A DNA stretch of 64,000 nt from Pseudoxanthomonas jiangsuensis (GCF_010093185.1 NZ_PDWL01000018.1:20943-84942); one strand, 5' to 3'. Positions 1-9,298 are shown, numbered from the stretch's first letter. Numbers and translations: made by a program. Notes: a model not told the origin generated them from the sequence alone.

Positions 1-450
1 GTGGACGGGGTGACCGTGGCGGTGACCGCGCCGATCGACCCCGGCGCGCGGATCGGCTTCCTGGCCCAGGTCGAGAACCTGGACGTCAGCCCGGGCGCGG
101 CCCCGGCCAAGGTCATCGTCAACGCCCGCACCGGCACCGTGGTGATCGGCTCGCAGGTGCGGGTAATGCCGGCTGCGGTCGCCCACGGCGCCCTGACCGT
201 GACCATCAACGAGGCCGTGCAGGTCAGCCAGCCCGGTGCCTTCGGCGGCGGCCAGACCGTGGTCGCGCCCTCCTCCACCGTGACCACCTCGCAGGAGGGC
301 AGCCGCATGTTCAAGTTCGAGGGCGGCACCACCCTGGACGAGATCGTGCGCGCGGTGAACGAGGTCGGCGCCGCCCCGGGCGACCTGATCGCGATCCTGG
401 AAGCCTTGCGCCAGGCCGGTGCCCTGCGCGCGGAGCTGGAAGTGATCTGA
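1..450 (+). CDS. flgI: Flagellar P-ring protein FlgI, C-terminal part (start lies before the window)
   Basis: The last 149 residues of FlgI, the periplasmic protein that forms the P-ring around the flagellar rod in the peptidoglycan layer. The segment shows the conserved family ending: [13 protein letters not shown], a stretch of valine/threonine-rich strands, and the closing [25 protein letters not shown] segment spread over residues about 104-133. The GTG at base 1 is an internal valine codon, not a start, so the gene is only partial. It overlaps flgJ by one base, as expected in an flgH-flgI-flgJ operon. No frameshift is visible. Confidence 0.95.
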   Translation: MDGVTVAVTAPIDPGARIGFLAQVENLDVSPGAAPAKVIVNARTGTVVIGSQVRVMPAAVAHGALTVTINEAVQVSQPGAFGGGQTVVAPSSTVTTSQEGSRMFKFEGGTTLDEIVRAVNEVGAAPGDLIAILEALRQAGALRAELEVI

Positions 451-1622
451 TGAGGATCGACGGCGCGCCAATGGAGCTGTCCGCCTCGCCCAAGGCGGAT
501 GGCGCGCGCATCGACCAGGTCGCGCGCCAGCTCGAGGGTCAGTTCGCGCAGATGCTGGTCAAGAGCATGCGCGACGCCAGCTTCGGCGATTCGCTGTTCC
601 CGGGCGAGAACCAGACCTTCCGCGACCTGTACGACCAGCAGCTGGCCAAGGCCCTGACCGAAGGCCGGGGGCTGGGCCTGGCGCCGATGATCGCGCGCCA
701 GCTGTCGCGCCAGTCCGGGACCCAGGCCGAGGCCGCCCCGGCGCTGGATACCACCCTGCCGGCGAACGCCCGCCCGGGGCCCACCCGGGCCGCCGCCGCG
801 GCCCTGGCCTACACCCGCGACGGCGGCGCCCTGGCCGCGGCGCCCCCGGACATCGACCGGGCGCTGGACCTGATCGCCGGCCGCGACACCTCCACCGCCG
901 CCGCTTCGTCCGAGGCTTCCGCCTCGCCGCTGGACGCGCTGGTGCAAAGGCTGATGGCTGGCCCGCAGGCGGCCGTGGCCTCGGCCTCGCCCACCGCTTC
1001 GGCGCAGGCCGCCGCCGAGGCCGCCTCCGGCTTCGCCCCGCGCAGCCCGGAGCAGTTCGTGGCCAGCATCTGGCACCACGCCCAGGGCGCGGCCCGCGAG
1101 CTGGGCGTGGACGCCCGCGCCCTGGTTGCCCAGGCGGCGCTGGAAACCGGCTGGGGCCGCAAGCAGATCCAGCGCCAGGGCGGCGGCGAGGCCAACAACC
1201 TGTTCGGGATCAAGGCCACCGGCTGGAAGGGCGAGCGCGCCACCAGCGGCACCCACGAGTACGTCGGCGGGGTGCGGGTCAACCAGACCGCCGACTTCCG
1301 CGCCTATGCCAGCCCGGCCGAGAGCTTCGCCGACTACGTGCGGATGCTGAAGTCCAACCCCCGCTATCGCCAGGCGCTGGAATCCGGCGGCAACGTCAGG
1401 CAGTTCGCCCAGGCCCTTCAGAATGCGGGCTATGCGACCGATCCTTCCTATGCGGCCAAGATCACCGCGATCGCCCATGGGCCGACCATCGGCCGGGCGG
1501 TGCAGGCGATCGCCGGCGTCGCCGCGCGTACCGGGGCCGCGGCCACCGGCGCCGGCACCGCCGTGGCCGATGCCGCAAGCGCCCTCGCCCGTGGCGGCTT
1601 CGACGCCGCCTTCCGGAGGTAA
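450..1622 (+). CDS. flgJ: Flagellar rod assembly protein / peptidoglycan hydrolase FlgJ
   Basis: Periplasmic muramidase that opens the peptidoglycan so the rod can grow, and also acts as rod cap. Residues about 15-80 form the rod-binding domain (QLEGQFAQMLVKSMRDASFG region). An Ala/Ser-rich linker follows at about 90-205, then a glucosaminidase domain at about 205-350 with the signature ALETGWG, the likely catalytic Glu being residue 232, and NNLFGIKA. At 390 residues it is somewhat longer than the enterobacterial protein because of the linker and tail. The ATG overlaps the flgI stop (ATGA). Both domains are present, so this is the dual-domain form of beta- and gammaproteobacteria. Confidence 0.96.
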   Translation: MRIDGAPMELSASPKADGARIDQVARQLEGQFAQMLVKSMRDASFGDSLFPGENQTFRDLYDQQLAKALTEGRGLGLAPMIARQLSRQSGTQAEAAPALDTTLPANARPGPTRAAAAALAYTRDGGALAAAPPDIDRALDLIAGRDTSTAAASSEASASPLDALVQRLMAGPQAAVASASPTASAQAAAEAASGFAPRSPEQFVASIWHHAQGAARELGVDARALVAQAALETGWGRKQIQRQGGGEANNLFGIKATGWKGERATSGTHEYVGGVRVNQTADFRAYASPAESFADYVRMLKSNPRYRQALESGGNVRQFAQALQNAGYATDPSYAAKITAIAHGPTIGRAVQAIAGVAARTGAAATGAGTAVADAASALARGGFDAAFRR

Positions 1623-1628
1623 TGCCCG

Positions 1629-3509
1629 ATGTCCGTCCTGTCCACCGGTACCGGCGCCCTGATTGCCTTCCAGCGCGCCCTGGCCACCGTCAGCCACAAC
1701 GTGGCCAACGTCAACACCGAGGGCTACAGCCGGCAAAGGGTCGAGTTCGCCACCCGCAGCCCGACCGACTACGGCTACGGCTACGTCGGCAACGGGGTCA
1801 AGATCGCCGACATCCAGCGCATCGCCGACCAGCTGGCGACCTCGCGCCTGCTCGACAGCGGCGGCGAGCTGGCCCGGCTGCAGCAGCTGTCCAGCCTGTC
1901 CAACCGGGTCGATGCGCTGTTCTCGGACACCGCCACCAACGTCTCCGGGCTGTGGTCGAACTTCTTCGATTCGGTCAGCGCCCTGTCCTCCAACGCCGCC
2001 GGCACCGCCGAGCGCGAGGACCTGCTGGCGATGGGCAATTCGCTGGTCACCCGCTTCCGCCAGCTCGACGGCCAGCTGCAGTCGCTGGACTCGGAGGTCA
2101 ACAACGGCCTGATCGCCGGCGCCCAGGAGATCAACCGGCTCTCGGCCGAGATCGCCAAGATCAACGCCACCATCGGCGGCAACGCCTCGGCCGCCTCGGC
2201 CGACCTGCTCGACCGCCGCGACCAGCTGATCAGCGAGCTGGTGGGCTACACCGGCGGCACCGCGGTGGCCCAGGACGCGGGCATGGTCAACGTGTTCACC
2301 GCCGGCGGCCAGCCCCTGGTGGTCGGCAACCAGGCCTCGACCGTGACCACCGTGGCCGATCCCTACCGGCCCGAACGCCTGCAGCTGGCGATCAGCGCCC
2401 AGGGCACTACCATCGCCCTGGACCAGCGCGCCCTGGGCGGGCAGATGGGCGGGCTGCTGGAGTTCCGCGCCAGCGTGCTGGACCCGGCCCAGGCCGAGCT
2501 GGGCCGGATCGCCGTGTCCATGGCCTCCACCTTCAACGAGGGCCACCAGGCGGGCATGGACCTGTACGGGGACATGGGCGGGGACTTCTTCAGCCTCACC
2601 GCGCCCAGGGTCAACGGGCACAGCGCCAACCCCAGCGGCGCCAGCCTGACCGCCACGGTGGCCGACGCCAGCGCCCTGACCGGGCAGAACCTGGTCCTGC
2701 GCTTCGACGGCAGCGCCTGGACCGCCACCCGCGCCGACACCGGGGTGGCGGTGACCGTGGGTGGCAGCGGCACCGCGCTCGATCCGCTGACCGTGGGCGG
2801 GATCGAACTGGTGGTCTCCACCGCGCCGCCGCCGGCCGCCGGCGACCGCTTCCTGCTGCAGCCCACCGCCGGTGCGGCCAGCGGCCTGGGCGTGGCAGTC
2901 AGCGACCCGTCCAGGATCGCCGCCGCCACCCCGGTCACCGGTCAGGCCGACCTGGACAACATCGGCACCGGCAAGCTGTCCGGGCTGAAGGTGGCCGACG
3001 CCGGCGACACCAACCTGCTCAACGACGCGGTGATCGAATTCATCGACGCCGGCCAGTACACCATCGACGGCACCGGCCCGTATGCGTTCGTCCCCGGCCA
3101 GACCATCAGCGCCAACGGCTGGAGCCTGACCCTGGACGGCGCCCCGGCCGCGGGCGACCAGTTCCGGGTCGGCCGCACCAGCGCCCGCTCCGGCGACAAC
3201 GGCAACGCCGCCCTGCTGGCCAACCTGGACGACGCCCGGGTGCTCAACGGCGGCACCGTCAGCCTCAACGGCGCCCTCGGCGGCCTGACCACGATGGTCG
3301 GCTCGGCCGCGCGCCAGGCCCAGTACTCGGCCGACGCCCAGCAGGTGATCCACGACGAGGCCCAGGCCGCGCGCGACTCGGTGTCCGGGGTCAACCTCGA
3401 CGAGGAGGCGGCCAACATGCTCAGGCTGCAGCAGGCCTACCAGGCGGCGGCGCAGATCATCTCCACCGCCGACACCATGTTCCAGTCCATCCTCAACGCG
3501 GTGCGCTGA
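1629..3509 (+). CDS. flgK: Flagellar hook-associated protein 1 FlgK
   Basis: First hook-filament junction protein, exported through the flagellar secretion channel. The N-terminus has the rod/hook/HAP family motif NVANVNTEGYSRQ (residues about 25-37). The C-terminus carries the paired coiled-coil segment NLDEEAANMLRLQQAYQAA, which packs with the N-terminal helix. At 626 residues the length is normal. A clear ribosome binding site (GGAGGT, 1615-1620) lies over the end of flgJ and supports the ATG at 1629. The stop codon shares its last base with the flgL start, so flgK and flgL are probably translationally coupled. Confidence 0.97.
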   Translation: MSVLSTGTGALIAFQRALATVSHNVANVNTEGYSRQRVEFATRSPTDYGYGYVGNGVKIADIQRIADQLATSRLLDSGGELARLQQLSSLSNRVDALFSDTATNVSGLWSNFFDSVSALSSNAAGTAEREDLLAMGNSLVTRFRQLDGQLQSLDSEVNNGLIAGAQEINRLSAEIAKINATIGGNASAASADLLDRRDQLISELVGYTGGTAVAQDAGMVNVFTAGGQPLVVGNQASTVTTVADPYRPERLQLAISAQGTTIALDQRALGGQMGGLLEFRASVLDPAQAELGRIAVSMASTFNEGHQAGMDLYGDMGGDFFSLTAPRVNGHSANPSGASLTATVADASALTGQNLVLRFDGSAWTATRADTGVAVTVGGSGTALDPLTVGGIELVVSTAPPPAAGDRFLLQPTAGAASGLGVAVSDPSRIAAATPVTGQADLDNIGTGKLSGLKVADAGDTNLLNDAVIEFIDAGQYTIDGTGPYAFVPGQTISANGWSLTLDGAPAAGDQFRVGRTSARSGDNGNAALLANLDDARVLNGGTVSLNGALGGLTTMVGSAARQAQYSADAQQVIHDEAQAARDSVSGVNLDEEAANMLRLQQAYQAAAQIISTADTMFQSILNAVR

Positions 3510-4711
3510 TGACCGACCGTATCTCCACCGGGATGATGTTCAGCCAGTCGCTGGCCAGCATGATGACCCGGCAGAAGCAGCTCAACACCCTGCAGCAGCA
3601 GCTGGCCACCGGGCAGAAGCTGGTCAGCGCCAAGGACGACCCGGTCGCCGCCGGCACCGCCGTCGGCCTGGACCGGACCCTGGCCGAGCTGGAGCGCTTC
3701 GGCAAGAACGCCAACACCGTGGCCAACCGCCTGGGCCTGCAGGAGAACGTGCTGGCCCAGGCCGGCGACAGCATGGCCCGGGTCAACGAGCTGGCGATCC
3801 AGGCCAACAACGGCAGCCTGACCACCGACGACCGCAAATCCATCTCCGCCGAGCTGCAGTCGATCTACAAGAACCTGCTCAGCATGGCCAACAGCACCGA
3901 CGGCGCCGGGCGCTACCTGTTCGGCGGCAGCGCCGACGACTCGGCGCCCTTCAGCAAGACCGCCGCCGGGATCGTCTACAACGGCGACCAGACCCAGCGG
4001 CGGGTGGAGATTGCGCCGGAGACCTTCGTCAACGATGCCACGCCCGGCAGCGAGATCTTCATGCGCGTGCGCACCGGCGACGGCACGGTCGAAGCGTCCG
4101 CCGGCGCCGGCAACGGCGGCACCGGCGTGCTGACCGACTTCGGCCGCAGCACCGGCGGCGGCTGGAACGGCGAGAGCTACAGCATCGTGTTCACCGCCGC
4201 CGATGGCTACGACGTCCTCGATGCCGGCGGCACCCCCATCGCCAGCGGCACCTGGGCCAGCGGCGAGGAGATCAGCTACGGCGGCCTGCGCCTGCAGATC
4301 GAGGGCGAGCCGGCGATCGGCGACAGCTTCGCCATCGGCCCGGCCCCGGCGCGCGACGTGTTCGCCACCCTGGAGAACCTGATCGGCGCGCTGGAGACCG
4401 ACGCGGTCACCACCACCGAGAAGGCCGCCCAGCAGAACGTCCTGCAGGCGGCGATGCGCGACGTCGCCCGGGCCTCGGAAAAGATGATCGACGCGCGCGC
4501 GGCCGGCGGCGCCCAGCTGGCGGCGATCGACGACGCGGCCGGCGTGCGCGAGGCCAACGGCGTGACCATCAAGACCACCCTGTCGGAACTGCGCGACCTG
4601 GACTACGCCGAGGCCATCACCCGCTACCAGCTGGAAAGCACCGCCCTGCAGACCGCGCAGACGGTGTTCACCCGGATGCAGGGCATGTCGCTGTTCGACC
4701 TGCTGCGCTGA
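3509..4711 (+). CDS. flgL: Flagellar hook-associated protein 3 FlgL
   Basis: Second hook-filament junction protein (400 residues), exported and placed between FlgK and flagellin. The N-terminus (MTDRISTGMMFSQSLASMM, then QLATGQKLVSAKDDP) and the C-terminus (RYQLESTALQTAQTVFTRM) have the flagellin-like coiled-coil pattern. The open frame extends far upstream through flgK, but the homologous start is the ATG at 3509, which overlaps the flgK TGA by one base. It is the last gene of the flg operon seen here; a strong terminator-like hairpin follows at once. Confidence 0.96.
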   Translation: MTDRISTGMMFSQSLASMMTRQKQLNTLQQQLATGQKLVSAKDDPVAAGTAVGLDRTLAELERFGKNANTVANRLGLQENVLAQAGDSMARVNELAIQANNGSLTTDDRKSISAELQSIYKNLLSMANSTDGAGRYLFGGSADDSAPFSKTAAGIVYNGDQTQRRVEIAPETFVNDATPGSEIFMRVRTGDGTVEASAGAGNGGTGVLTDFGRSTGGGWNGESYSIVFTAADGYDVLDAGGTPIASGTWASGEEISYGGLRLQIEGEPAIGDSFAIGPAPARDVFATLENLIGALETDAVTTTEKAAQQNVLQAAMRDVARASEKMIDARAAGGAQLAAIDDAAGVREANGVTIKTTLSELRDLDYAEAITRYQLESTALQTAQTVFTRMQGMSLFDLLR

Positions 4712-4753
4712 TCACGACGCCGGCGTTGCCGGCGCTCCCGTTCCCACTTCCGC

Positions 4754-4780
4754 AAGGCGGCACCCAGGTGCCGCCTTTTT
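4754..4780 (+). terminator. Rho-independent terminator after flgL
   Basis: Perfect inverted repeat AAGGCGGCAC / GTGCCGCCTT with a four-base CCAG loop, ending in a run of T residues (4776-4780). It lies 42 bases after the flgL stop and ends the flg operon before fliC. Confidence 0.9.
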
Positions 4781-5020
4781 CGTGGCCGCCGAACGGAAGG
4801 CCAAGGCGTCGACACATGGATCCGGCTTTCCGTGGGCCGCCAGCCAAGCCTGGAGCGCTTTGGGGTGTGGCCTGCTGACGGGAAGCCCAATTTTTCTCCC
4901 GCCCCTAAATTCCGGCCACCCGGTGCCGTTATCTGGTCACGGCGGGAGACCGCCACCGTGGCGCAGAGGCACAGGCCAGCGGGAAAAACCCCGGAAAAGC
5001 ACAAATTTCCGGAGACCCGC
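4781..5020. other. Spacer between the flg terminator and the fliC promoter
   Basis: About 240 bases with no supportable gene. The short frames here have no ribosome binding site and no recognisable product. I see no repeat or second promoter in it; the fliC promoter starts right after. Confidence 0.5.
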
Positions 5021-5047
5021 TAAAGGTTCTTGACAAAGCGCCGTTAC
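5021..5047 (+). promoter_or_regulatory. Sigma-28 (FliA) promoter of fliC
   Basis: TAAAG at 5021-5025, a 14-base spacer, then GCCGTTAC at 5040-5047. This matches the FliA consensus (TAAAG - 14 - GCCGATAA) with two changes in the -10 box. The start point should be near 5054, giving a leader of about 97 bases before the strong ribosome binding site (AGAGGAGA) of fliC. FliA is encoded at 52148-52891. Confidence 0.88.
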
Positions 5048-5150
5048 CTACACCAGCAGCGGCATCGGTCATTGATGGCCCCCCTGCGGAGGCTCCGGCC
5101 AAGGCATCACATCCTTCCGCCGGGATAAATCGCTAAGAGGAGATATCAAG

Positions 5151-6368
5151 ATGTCCCAAGTCATCAACACCAATGCGATGTCGCTGAACGCGCAGCGCAA
5201 CCTGAACACCAACAGCGCCAGCCTGGCCACCACCATCCAGCGCCTGTCGTCGGGCCTGCGCATCAACAGCGCCAAGGACGACGCCGCCGGCCTGGCGATC
5301 TCCGAGCGCTTCACCACCCAGATCCGTGGCCTGGACGTGGCCGCCCGCAATGCCAACGACGGCATCTCGCTGGCCCAGACCGCCGAAGGCGCGATGGTCG
5401 AGATCGGCAACAACCTGCAGCGCATCCGCGAGCTGTCGGTGCAGTCGTCCAACGCCACCAACTCCGATTCCGACCGCGAGGCGCTGAACGCCGAAGTCAC
5501 CCAGCTGCTGAAGGAAATCGACCGCGTCGCCAACCAGACCAACTTCAACGGCACCAAGCTGCTGGACGGCAGCTTCAGCGGCGCCCTGTTCCAGGTCGGC
5601 GCCAACGCCGGCCAGACCATCGGCATCAACAGCATCGTCGACGCCAACACCGACAAGCTGGGCACCATGAACTTCGCCACGGACGCTGCGGTGGGTGCGG
5701 TGGCCTCCGGCGCGGCCACCGCCGCCGGCAAGGTCTCGGGCATCACCGTCAGCGTCACCAGCACCGCTGCCGGCGCCACGGCCCAGACCATCAACATCGA
5801 CGACGTCAAGTACGAAAGCGGTGACACCGCCGTCGACATCAACAAGAAGATCGCCTCGGCCATCAACGACAAGATGGACCAGACCGGCGTGTATGCCAAG
5901 GTCGACGACAGCACCGGCGCGATCACCCTGCAGGCGATCAAGGCCGACCAGTTCACCTCCGGCTTCACCGCCGGCACGGCGACCGCCAGCACCGGCGTGA
6001 GCACCAGCGCCGCCGGCTTCACGGCCCAGGCCGCGGCCGCGGTGAGCAGCCAGTCCAAGACCGGCACCCTGGACATCTCCACCTTCGTCGGTGCGCAGAA
6101 GGCCCTGGAAGTGGTCGACAAGGCCCTGACCAGCGTCAACTCGGCCCGCGCCGACATGGGTGCGGTGCAGAACCGCTTCACCTCGACCATCGCCAACCTG
6201 GCCACCACCTCCGAGAACCTGTCGGCCTCGCGCAGCCGCATCCGCGACACCGACTACGCCAAGGAGACCGCCGAGCTGACCCGGACCCAGATCCTGCAGC
6301 AGGCCGGTACCGCGATGCTGGCCCAGGCCAACGCTTCGACCCAGAACGTGCTCAGCCTGCTGGGCTGA
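5151..6368 (+). CDS. fliC: Flagellin FliC
   Basis: The filament subunit (405 residues), exported through the flagellar channel and capped by FliD. The conserved N-terminal D0/D1 region runs to about residue 165 and the C-terminal one from about 310. Between them is a short variable region rich in Ser, Thr and Ala, which offers many O-glycosylation sites. Residues 30-51 match the flg22 epitope with Asp at position 43, and QRIRELSVQ (about 90-98) is the TLR5-type D1 segment. It is the only flagellin gene in the window, with its own sigma-28 promoter and terminator. The glycan island at 13.7-32.4 kb is its probable modification system (inference). Confidence 0.97.
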   Translation: MSQVINTNAMSLNAQRNLNTNSASLATTIQRLSSGLRINSAKDDAAGLAISERFTTQIRGLDVAARNANDGISLAQTAEGAMVEIGNNLQRIRELSVQSSNATNSDSDREALNAEVTQLLKEIDRVANQTNFNGTKLLDGSFSGALFQVGANAGQTIGINSIVDANTDKLGTMNFATDAAVGAVASGAATAAGKVSGITVSVTSTAAGATAQTINIDDVKYESGDTAVDINKKIASAINDKMDQTGVYAKVDDSTGAITLQAIKADQFTSGFTAGTATASTGVSTSAAGFTAQAAAAVSSQSKTGTLDISTFVGAQKALEVVDKALTSVNSARADMGAVQNRFTSTIANLATTSENLSASRSRIRDTDYAKETAELTRTQILQQAGTAMLAQANASTQNVLSLLG

Positions 6369-6399
6369 TCCGGGACGCAAGCCGCAACACGGGGACGAG

Positions 6400-6428
6400 G
6401 GCCCCTCCCGGCGACGGGAGGGGCCTTT
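6400..6428 (+). terminator. Rho-independent terminator after fliC
   Basis: Perfect 11-base stem GGCCCCTCCCG / CGGGAGGGGCC with loop GCGA, followed by TTT. It starts 32 bases after the fliC stop. Confidence 0.9.
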
Positions 6429-6446
6429 CGTCGTTTGCGGGCCTTC

Positions 6447-6462
6447 TGGAACGGGATTTGCA
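6447..6462 (+). promoter_or_regulatory. Sigma-54 promoter of fliD
   Basis: TGGAACGGGATTTGCA matches the sigma-54 -24/-12 consensus TGGCACGRNNNTTGCW at all defined positions but one (A for C at position 4), with correct GG-GC spacing. It lies about 100 bases before the fliD ATG. RpoN and a FleQ-like activator are encoded at 10271-13583. Confidence 0.85.
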
Positions 6463-6565
6463 TCCTGCGGGGGATCGCGCGGGCTCAAGTCGCCCGCGCG
6501 GCGGCCGCTATCGACTCCGGGTGCCACCGGAGATCGCGGCGCACCCGACGTGAACGGAGGAACCG

Positions 6566-7918
6566 ATGGCGACAATCAGCTTCAGTGGCCTGGGTACCGG
6601 CCTGGACATCAACTCCCTGGTCAGCCAGCTGGTCGAAGCCGAGCGCACCCCGGTCGAGAACCGGATCAACTCGGCCGCCTCCAAGATCAATTCGCAGCTG
6701 TCGGCCCTGGGGACGGTGAAGAGTGCGCTGGCCAACGTCCAGTCGGCCTTCCAGAAGCTGCAGACCAGCACCACCACCGCCAGCTACAAGACCACGGTCC
6801 AGACCGATGCCGGCTTCACCGCCAGCGCCACCGGCACGGCCTCGGCCGGCAGTTACCAGGTGGAGGTGGTTTCCCTGGCGACGACCCACAAGCTCTCCTC
6901 CTCGGCCTTCGCCAAGGACGCGGCCGTGGGCGAAGGCACCCTGCACCTGACCGCCGGCGAAAGCAGCTACGACGTGGAGATCGCCGAAGGCGCCACCCTG
7001 GCCGACATCGCCAAGGCGATCAATACCGCCTCCGGCGGCAAGGGCGTGACCGCCAGCGTGGTCAACGCCGACGACGGCCAGCACCTGGTGCTCAACGCCA
7101 CCGGCTCCGGCAGCGCGGGCGCCCTGTCCGTGACCACCAGCGGCGGTGACGGCGGCCTGTCGGCGCTGGTCTACGACCCCTCCGGCACCAGCACCCTGCA
7201 GGAGACGGTGGCCGCGGCCGACGCCCAGGTCAAGGTGGACGGCTTCCTGCGCACGGCCAAGAGCAACACCGTCAGCGACCTGGTTCCCGGCCTGGTCCTG
7301 AACCTGACCAAGGCCAAGCCGGGCGAGACCTTCTCTTTGCAGGTGGCCACCGACAACAGCGGCCTGAAGAGCAACCTGCAGTCGCTGGTGTCGATGTACA
7401 ACACCGCCAACACCGTGCTGCGCTCGGTCAGCTCCTACAACGCCGACACCCAGACCGCCTCTGCCCTGACCGGCGACTCGATGGTCCGCAACCTGCAGCA
7501 GCAGCTGCGCAGCATGGTCGGCGGCAACAGCTACGAGCTCAAGGCGCTGGGCATCAGCATCGCCACCGACGGCACCCTGTCGCTGGACTCGACCAAGCTG
7601 GACAGCGCGCTGGCCGCCGACCCGGACAGCGTGAACAAGCTGTTCGGCAAGGACGGCAAGCTCGGGTCGAAGATGGGGACGATGCTGACCGGAATGCTCG
7701 ATTCCAGCACCGGCAGCCTGACCCTGCGGACCAAGAGCCTGAATTCGCAGATCGAGGACCTGTCCGACCAGGTCGACGCGCTGGACAAGCGCATGGAGGC
7801 GGTGGAGGCGCGCTATCTGGCCCAGTTCACCGCCATGGATACCCTGGTGGCGCAGATGAACAGCACCAGCTCCTACCTGACCCAGCAGCTGTCGGCGCTG
7901 TCCAGCAGTAAGTCATAA
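6566..7918 (+). CDS. fliD: Flagellar filament cap protein FliD
   Basis: Cap protein at the filament tip that helps flagellin monomers fold into place (450 residues). The N-terminus SFSGLGTGLDINSLVSQLV is the family signature. The middle is variable and Ser/Gly-rich, and the C-terminal third (from about residue 380) is coiled-coil with NSQIEDLSDQVDALDKRMEA. A good ribosome binding site (GGAGG) precedes the ATG. The TAA stop (7916-7918) is also the start of the -35 box of the fliS promoter. Confidence 0.96.
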   Translation: MATISFSGLGTGLDINSLVSQLVEAERTPVENRINSAASKINSQLSALGTVKSALANVQSAFQKLQTSTTTASYKTTVQTDAGFTASATGTASAGSYQVEVVSLATTHKLSSSAFAKDAAVGEGTLHLTAGESSYDVEIAEGATLADIAKAINTASGGKGVTASVVNADDGQHLVLNATGSGSAGALSVTTSGGDGGLSALVYDPSGTSTLQETVAAADAQVKVDGFLRTAKSNTVSDLVPGLVLNLTKAKPGETFSLQVATDNSGLKSNLQSLVSMYNTANTVLRSVSSYNADTQTASALTGDSMVRNLQQQLRSMVGGNSYELKALGISIATDGTLSLDSTKLDSALAADPDSVNKLFGKDGKLGSKMGTMLTGMLDSSTGSLTLRTKSLNSQIEDLSDQVDALDKRMEAVEARYLAQFTAMDTLVAQMNSTSSYLTQQLSALSSSKS

Positions 7919-7942
7919 AGGATGGCCACGGCCCGCCGATAA
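7916..7942 (+). promoter_or_regulatory. Sigma-28 (FliA) promoter of fliS
   Basis: TAAAG at 7916-7920, a 14-base spacer, and a perfect GCCGATAA at 7935-7942. This is the best FliA consensus match in the window. The TAA of its -35 box is the stop codon of fliD. It would give fliS and the genes after it a late-class promoter in addition to read-through from fliD. Confidence 0.88.
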
Positions 7943-8004
7943 CACAGCCGTAGCCATTCCGCGCGCATCCGCCCCTTCGCGCACGCAAGAATCAGGAGAA
8001 CGCC

Positions 8005-8430
8005 ATGCTTGGGTCCAGCCGCCGATACGCCGAGCAGTACCGCAAACTCGAGGTATCCGGCAGCGTCACCGATGCCGACCCGCACAAGCTGGTGGCCCTG
8101 CTGCTCAACGGTGCCTGCGAGCGCATCCGGCGGGCCAAGGCCCACCTGGAACAGGGCGACCTGGCCAGCAAGGGCAAGGCCATCGGCGAGGCCTGCGCGA
8201 TCGTCGGCCACCTCAACGGCTCGCTCGACCACGAGGCCGGCGGCGAGCTGGCTGGCAACCTGTCTTCGCTGTACGACTACGTGGTCCAGCGCCTGACCGA
8301 GGCCAACCTGCACAACGACCACGGTGCCCTGGACGAGGCCCTGGACCTGCTCGGCGAGATCAACGCGGCCTGGAACGCGATCCCTTTGGAGCAGCGCCGT
8401 CACGCCCCGGCGCTGGAGGCCGCGCCGTGA
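8005..8430 (+). CDS. fliS: Flagellin export chaperone FliS
   Basis: Cytoplasmic helical chaperone that binds the C-terminal disordered tail of flagellin until export (141 residues, typical length). The YAEQYRKLEVSGSVTDADPHKLVALLLNGACERIRRAKAHLEQGD region matches the family core, which usually reads Y..v.t.sP..Li.mLydgal..i..A. Its start codon is preceded by a spaced purine-rich site (AGGAGA). It overlaps the following fliT-like gene (GTGA), so the two chaperones are probably made together. Confidence 0.93.
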   Translation: MLGSSRRYAEQYRKLEVSGSVTDADPHKLVALLLNGACERIRRAKAHLEQGDLASKGKAIGEACAIVGHLNGSLDHEAGGELAGNLSSLYDYVVQRLTEANLHNDHGALDEALDLLGEINAAWNAIPLEQRRHAPALEAAP

Positions 8431-8723
8431 GCGCGGCCACGCTCGACGCCCTGCACCAGGACCTGGCCAGCCTGCGCCAGGCGCTGGACGAGGAGGATTT
8501 CGGCCAGGCCGGCGACGTGCTGGCCCGCCACGACCGGCGCCTGCGCGAGTACATCGACACCGTCGGCCTGCAGGCGCCGCTGGATGCGCTGCGCGACCTG
8601 CTGCAGCTGCAGCACCGGCTGCAGGGCGACATGCTCGCCGCGCGCGACGCGGCGGCCGCCGGGCTGCGCGGCCTGCGCCAGTCCGGCCAGGCCAGCCGCA
8701 GCTACCGCGAGCTGGCGCCATGA
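8427..8723 (+). CDS. Small helical protein in fliT position, probable FliT-type export chaperone
   Basis: A 98-residue, almost wholly helical protein (heptad-like Leu spacing, LHQDLASLRQALDEEDF and LDALRDLLQLQHRLQ). In many gammaproteobacteria fliT, the chaperone for FliD and a modulator of flagellar transcription, follows fliS, and size and position fit. Sequence identity to FliT cannot be shown from inspection alone, so the name is left open. It starts with GTG overlapping the fliS TGA and ends overlapping the ATG of the next gene. Confidence 0.7.
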   Translation: MSAATLDALHQDLASLRQALDEEDFGQAGDVLARHDRRLREYIDTVGLQAPLDALRDLLQLQHRLQGDMLAARDAAAAGLRGLRQSGQASRSYRELAP

Positions 8724-9298
8724 CCGGCGGCTGGCCCCAGGCGGCGCACGCTGCCGAGGCCGGCCTGTTCGGCGACACCCTGAGCTGCGAGGCGATCCTG
8801 CCCGCGGCGTTCCAGCCCGGCGGCGGCCATGGCCGCCTGCCCCAGGCCGAGGCCCTGCTGCGCGGCCTGGCCCAGGTCGAGGACCTGCGCACCGAGGACA
8901 GCGGCGAGGAGAAACGCGGCGAGCTGCCCCTGCTGGCGCAGAGGATGGATGCCAAGCTCGACCTGATGCTGGTGATGATCGGCCGACTGGTGCGGCAGTC
9001 GGCGCAGGCGCTGCCGGCGCGGCCGTTGCGCTGGTCGGCGCGCGGGCTGCGCCTGCTGCTGGACCCGGGCATTCCGGCGCCCGCGGTCGACACCCCGGGC
9101 GTGCTGCGCCTGCAGCCTTCCGACTGGCTGCCCGACGACCTTGAGCTTCCGGCGCTGGTGACCGCCAGCGCGGGCGATCCGGCCGGCCTGTGGCTGTGGC
9201 TGCGCTTCCCCGCCCTGCCGGCCGGCCTGGAAGAAGCCATGGACCGGCACCTGTTCCGCATGCACCGGCGCCAGGTCGCCGACGCCCGCCGCCGGTAG
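8720..9298 (+). CDS. PilZ-like protein of the flagellar cluster (tentative)
   Basis: A 192-residue cytoplasmic protein without signal or membrane segment. The central part MDAKLDLMLVMIGRLV followed by PLRWSARGLRLLL resembles atypical PilZ-domain proteins that sit next to fliS in xanthomonads, where a helical stretch precedes an SxxG-containing strand. The classical RxxxR c-di-GMP motif is not evident, so it may not bind the nucleotide. The ATG overlaps the previous stop, making fliS, the fliT-like gene and this gene one unit. If it is a PilZ protein it would join the FleQ-like regulator and the EAL protein as a third c-di-GMP-linked protein of the window. Confidence 0.5.
   Translation: MTGGWPQAAHAAEAGLFGDTLSCEAILPAAFQPGGGHGRLPQAEALLRGLAQVEDLRTEDSGEEKRGELPLLAQRMDAKLDLMLVMIGRLVRQSAQALPARPLRWSARGLRLLLDPGIPAPAVDTPGVLRLQPSDWLPDDLELPALVTASAGDPAGLWLWLRFPALPAGLEEAMDRHLFRMHRRQVADARRR

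Noticed and set aside
3509..4711. flgL as part of a 1029-codon frame starting at 1622
   Set aside because: The first two thirds are antiphase translation of flgK, rich in Arg/Pro/Gly. The protein becomes flagellar only at MTDRISTG.
4624..5004. 126-codon - strand frame across the flgL terminator and spacer
   Set aside because: It overlaps the end of flgL and the terminator, is Arg-rich, and has no ribosome binding site or family likeness.
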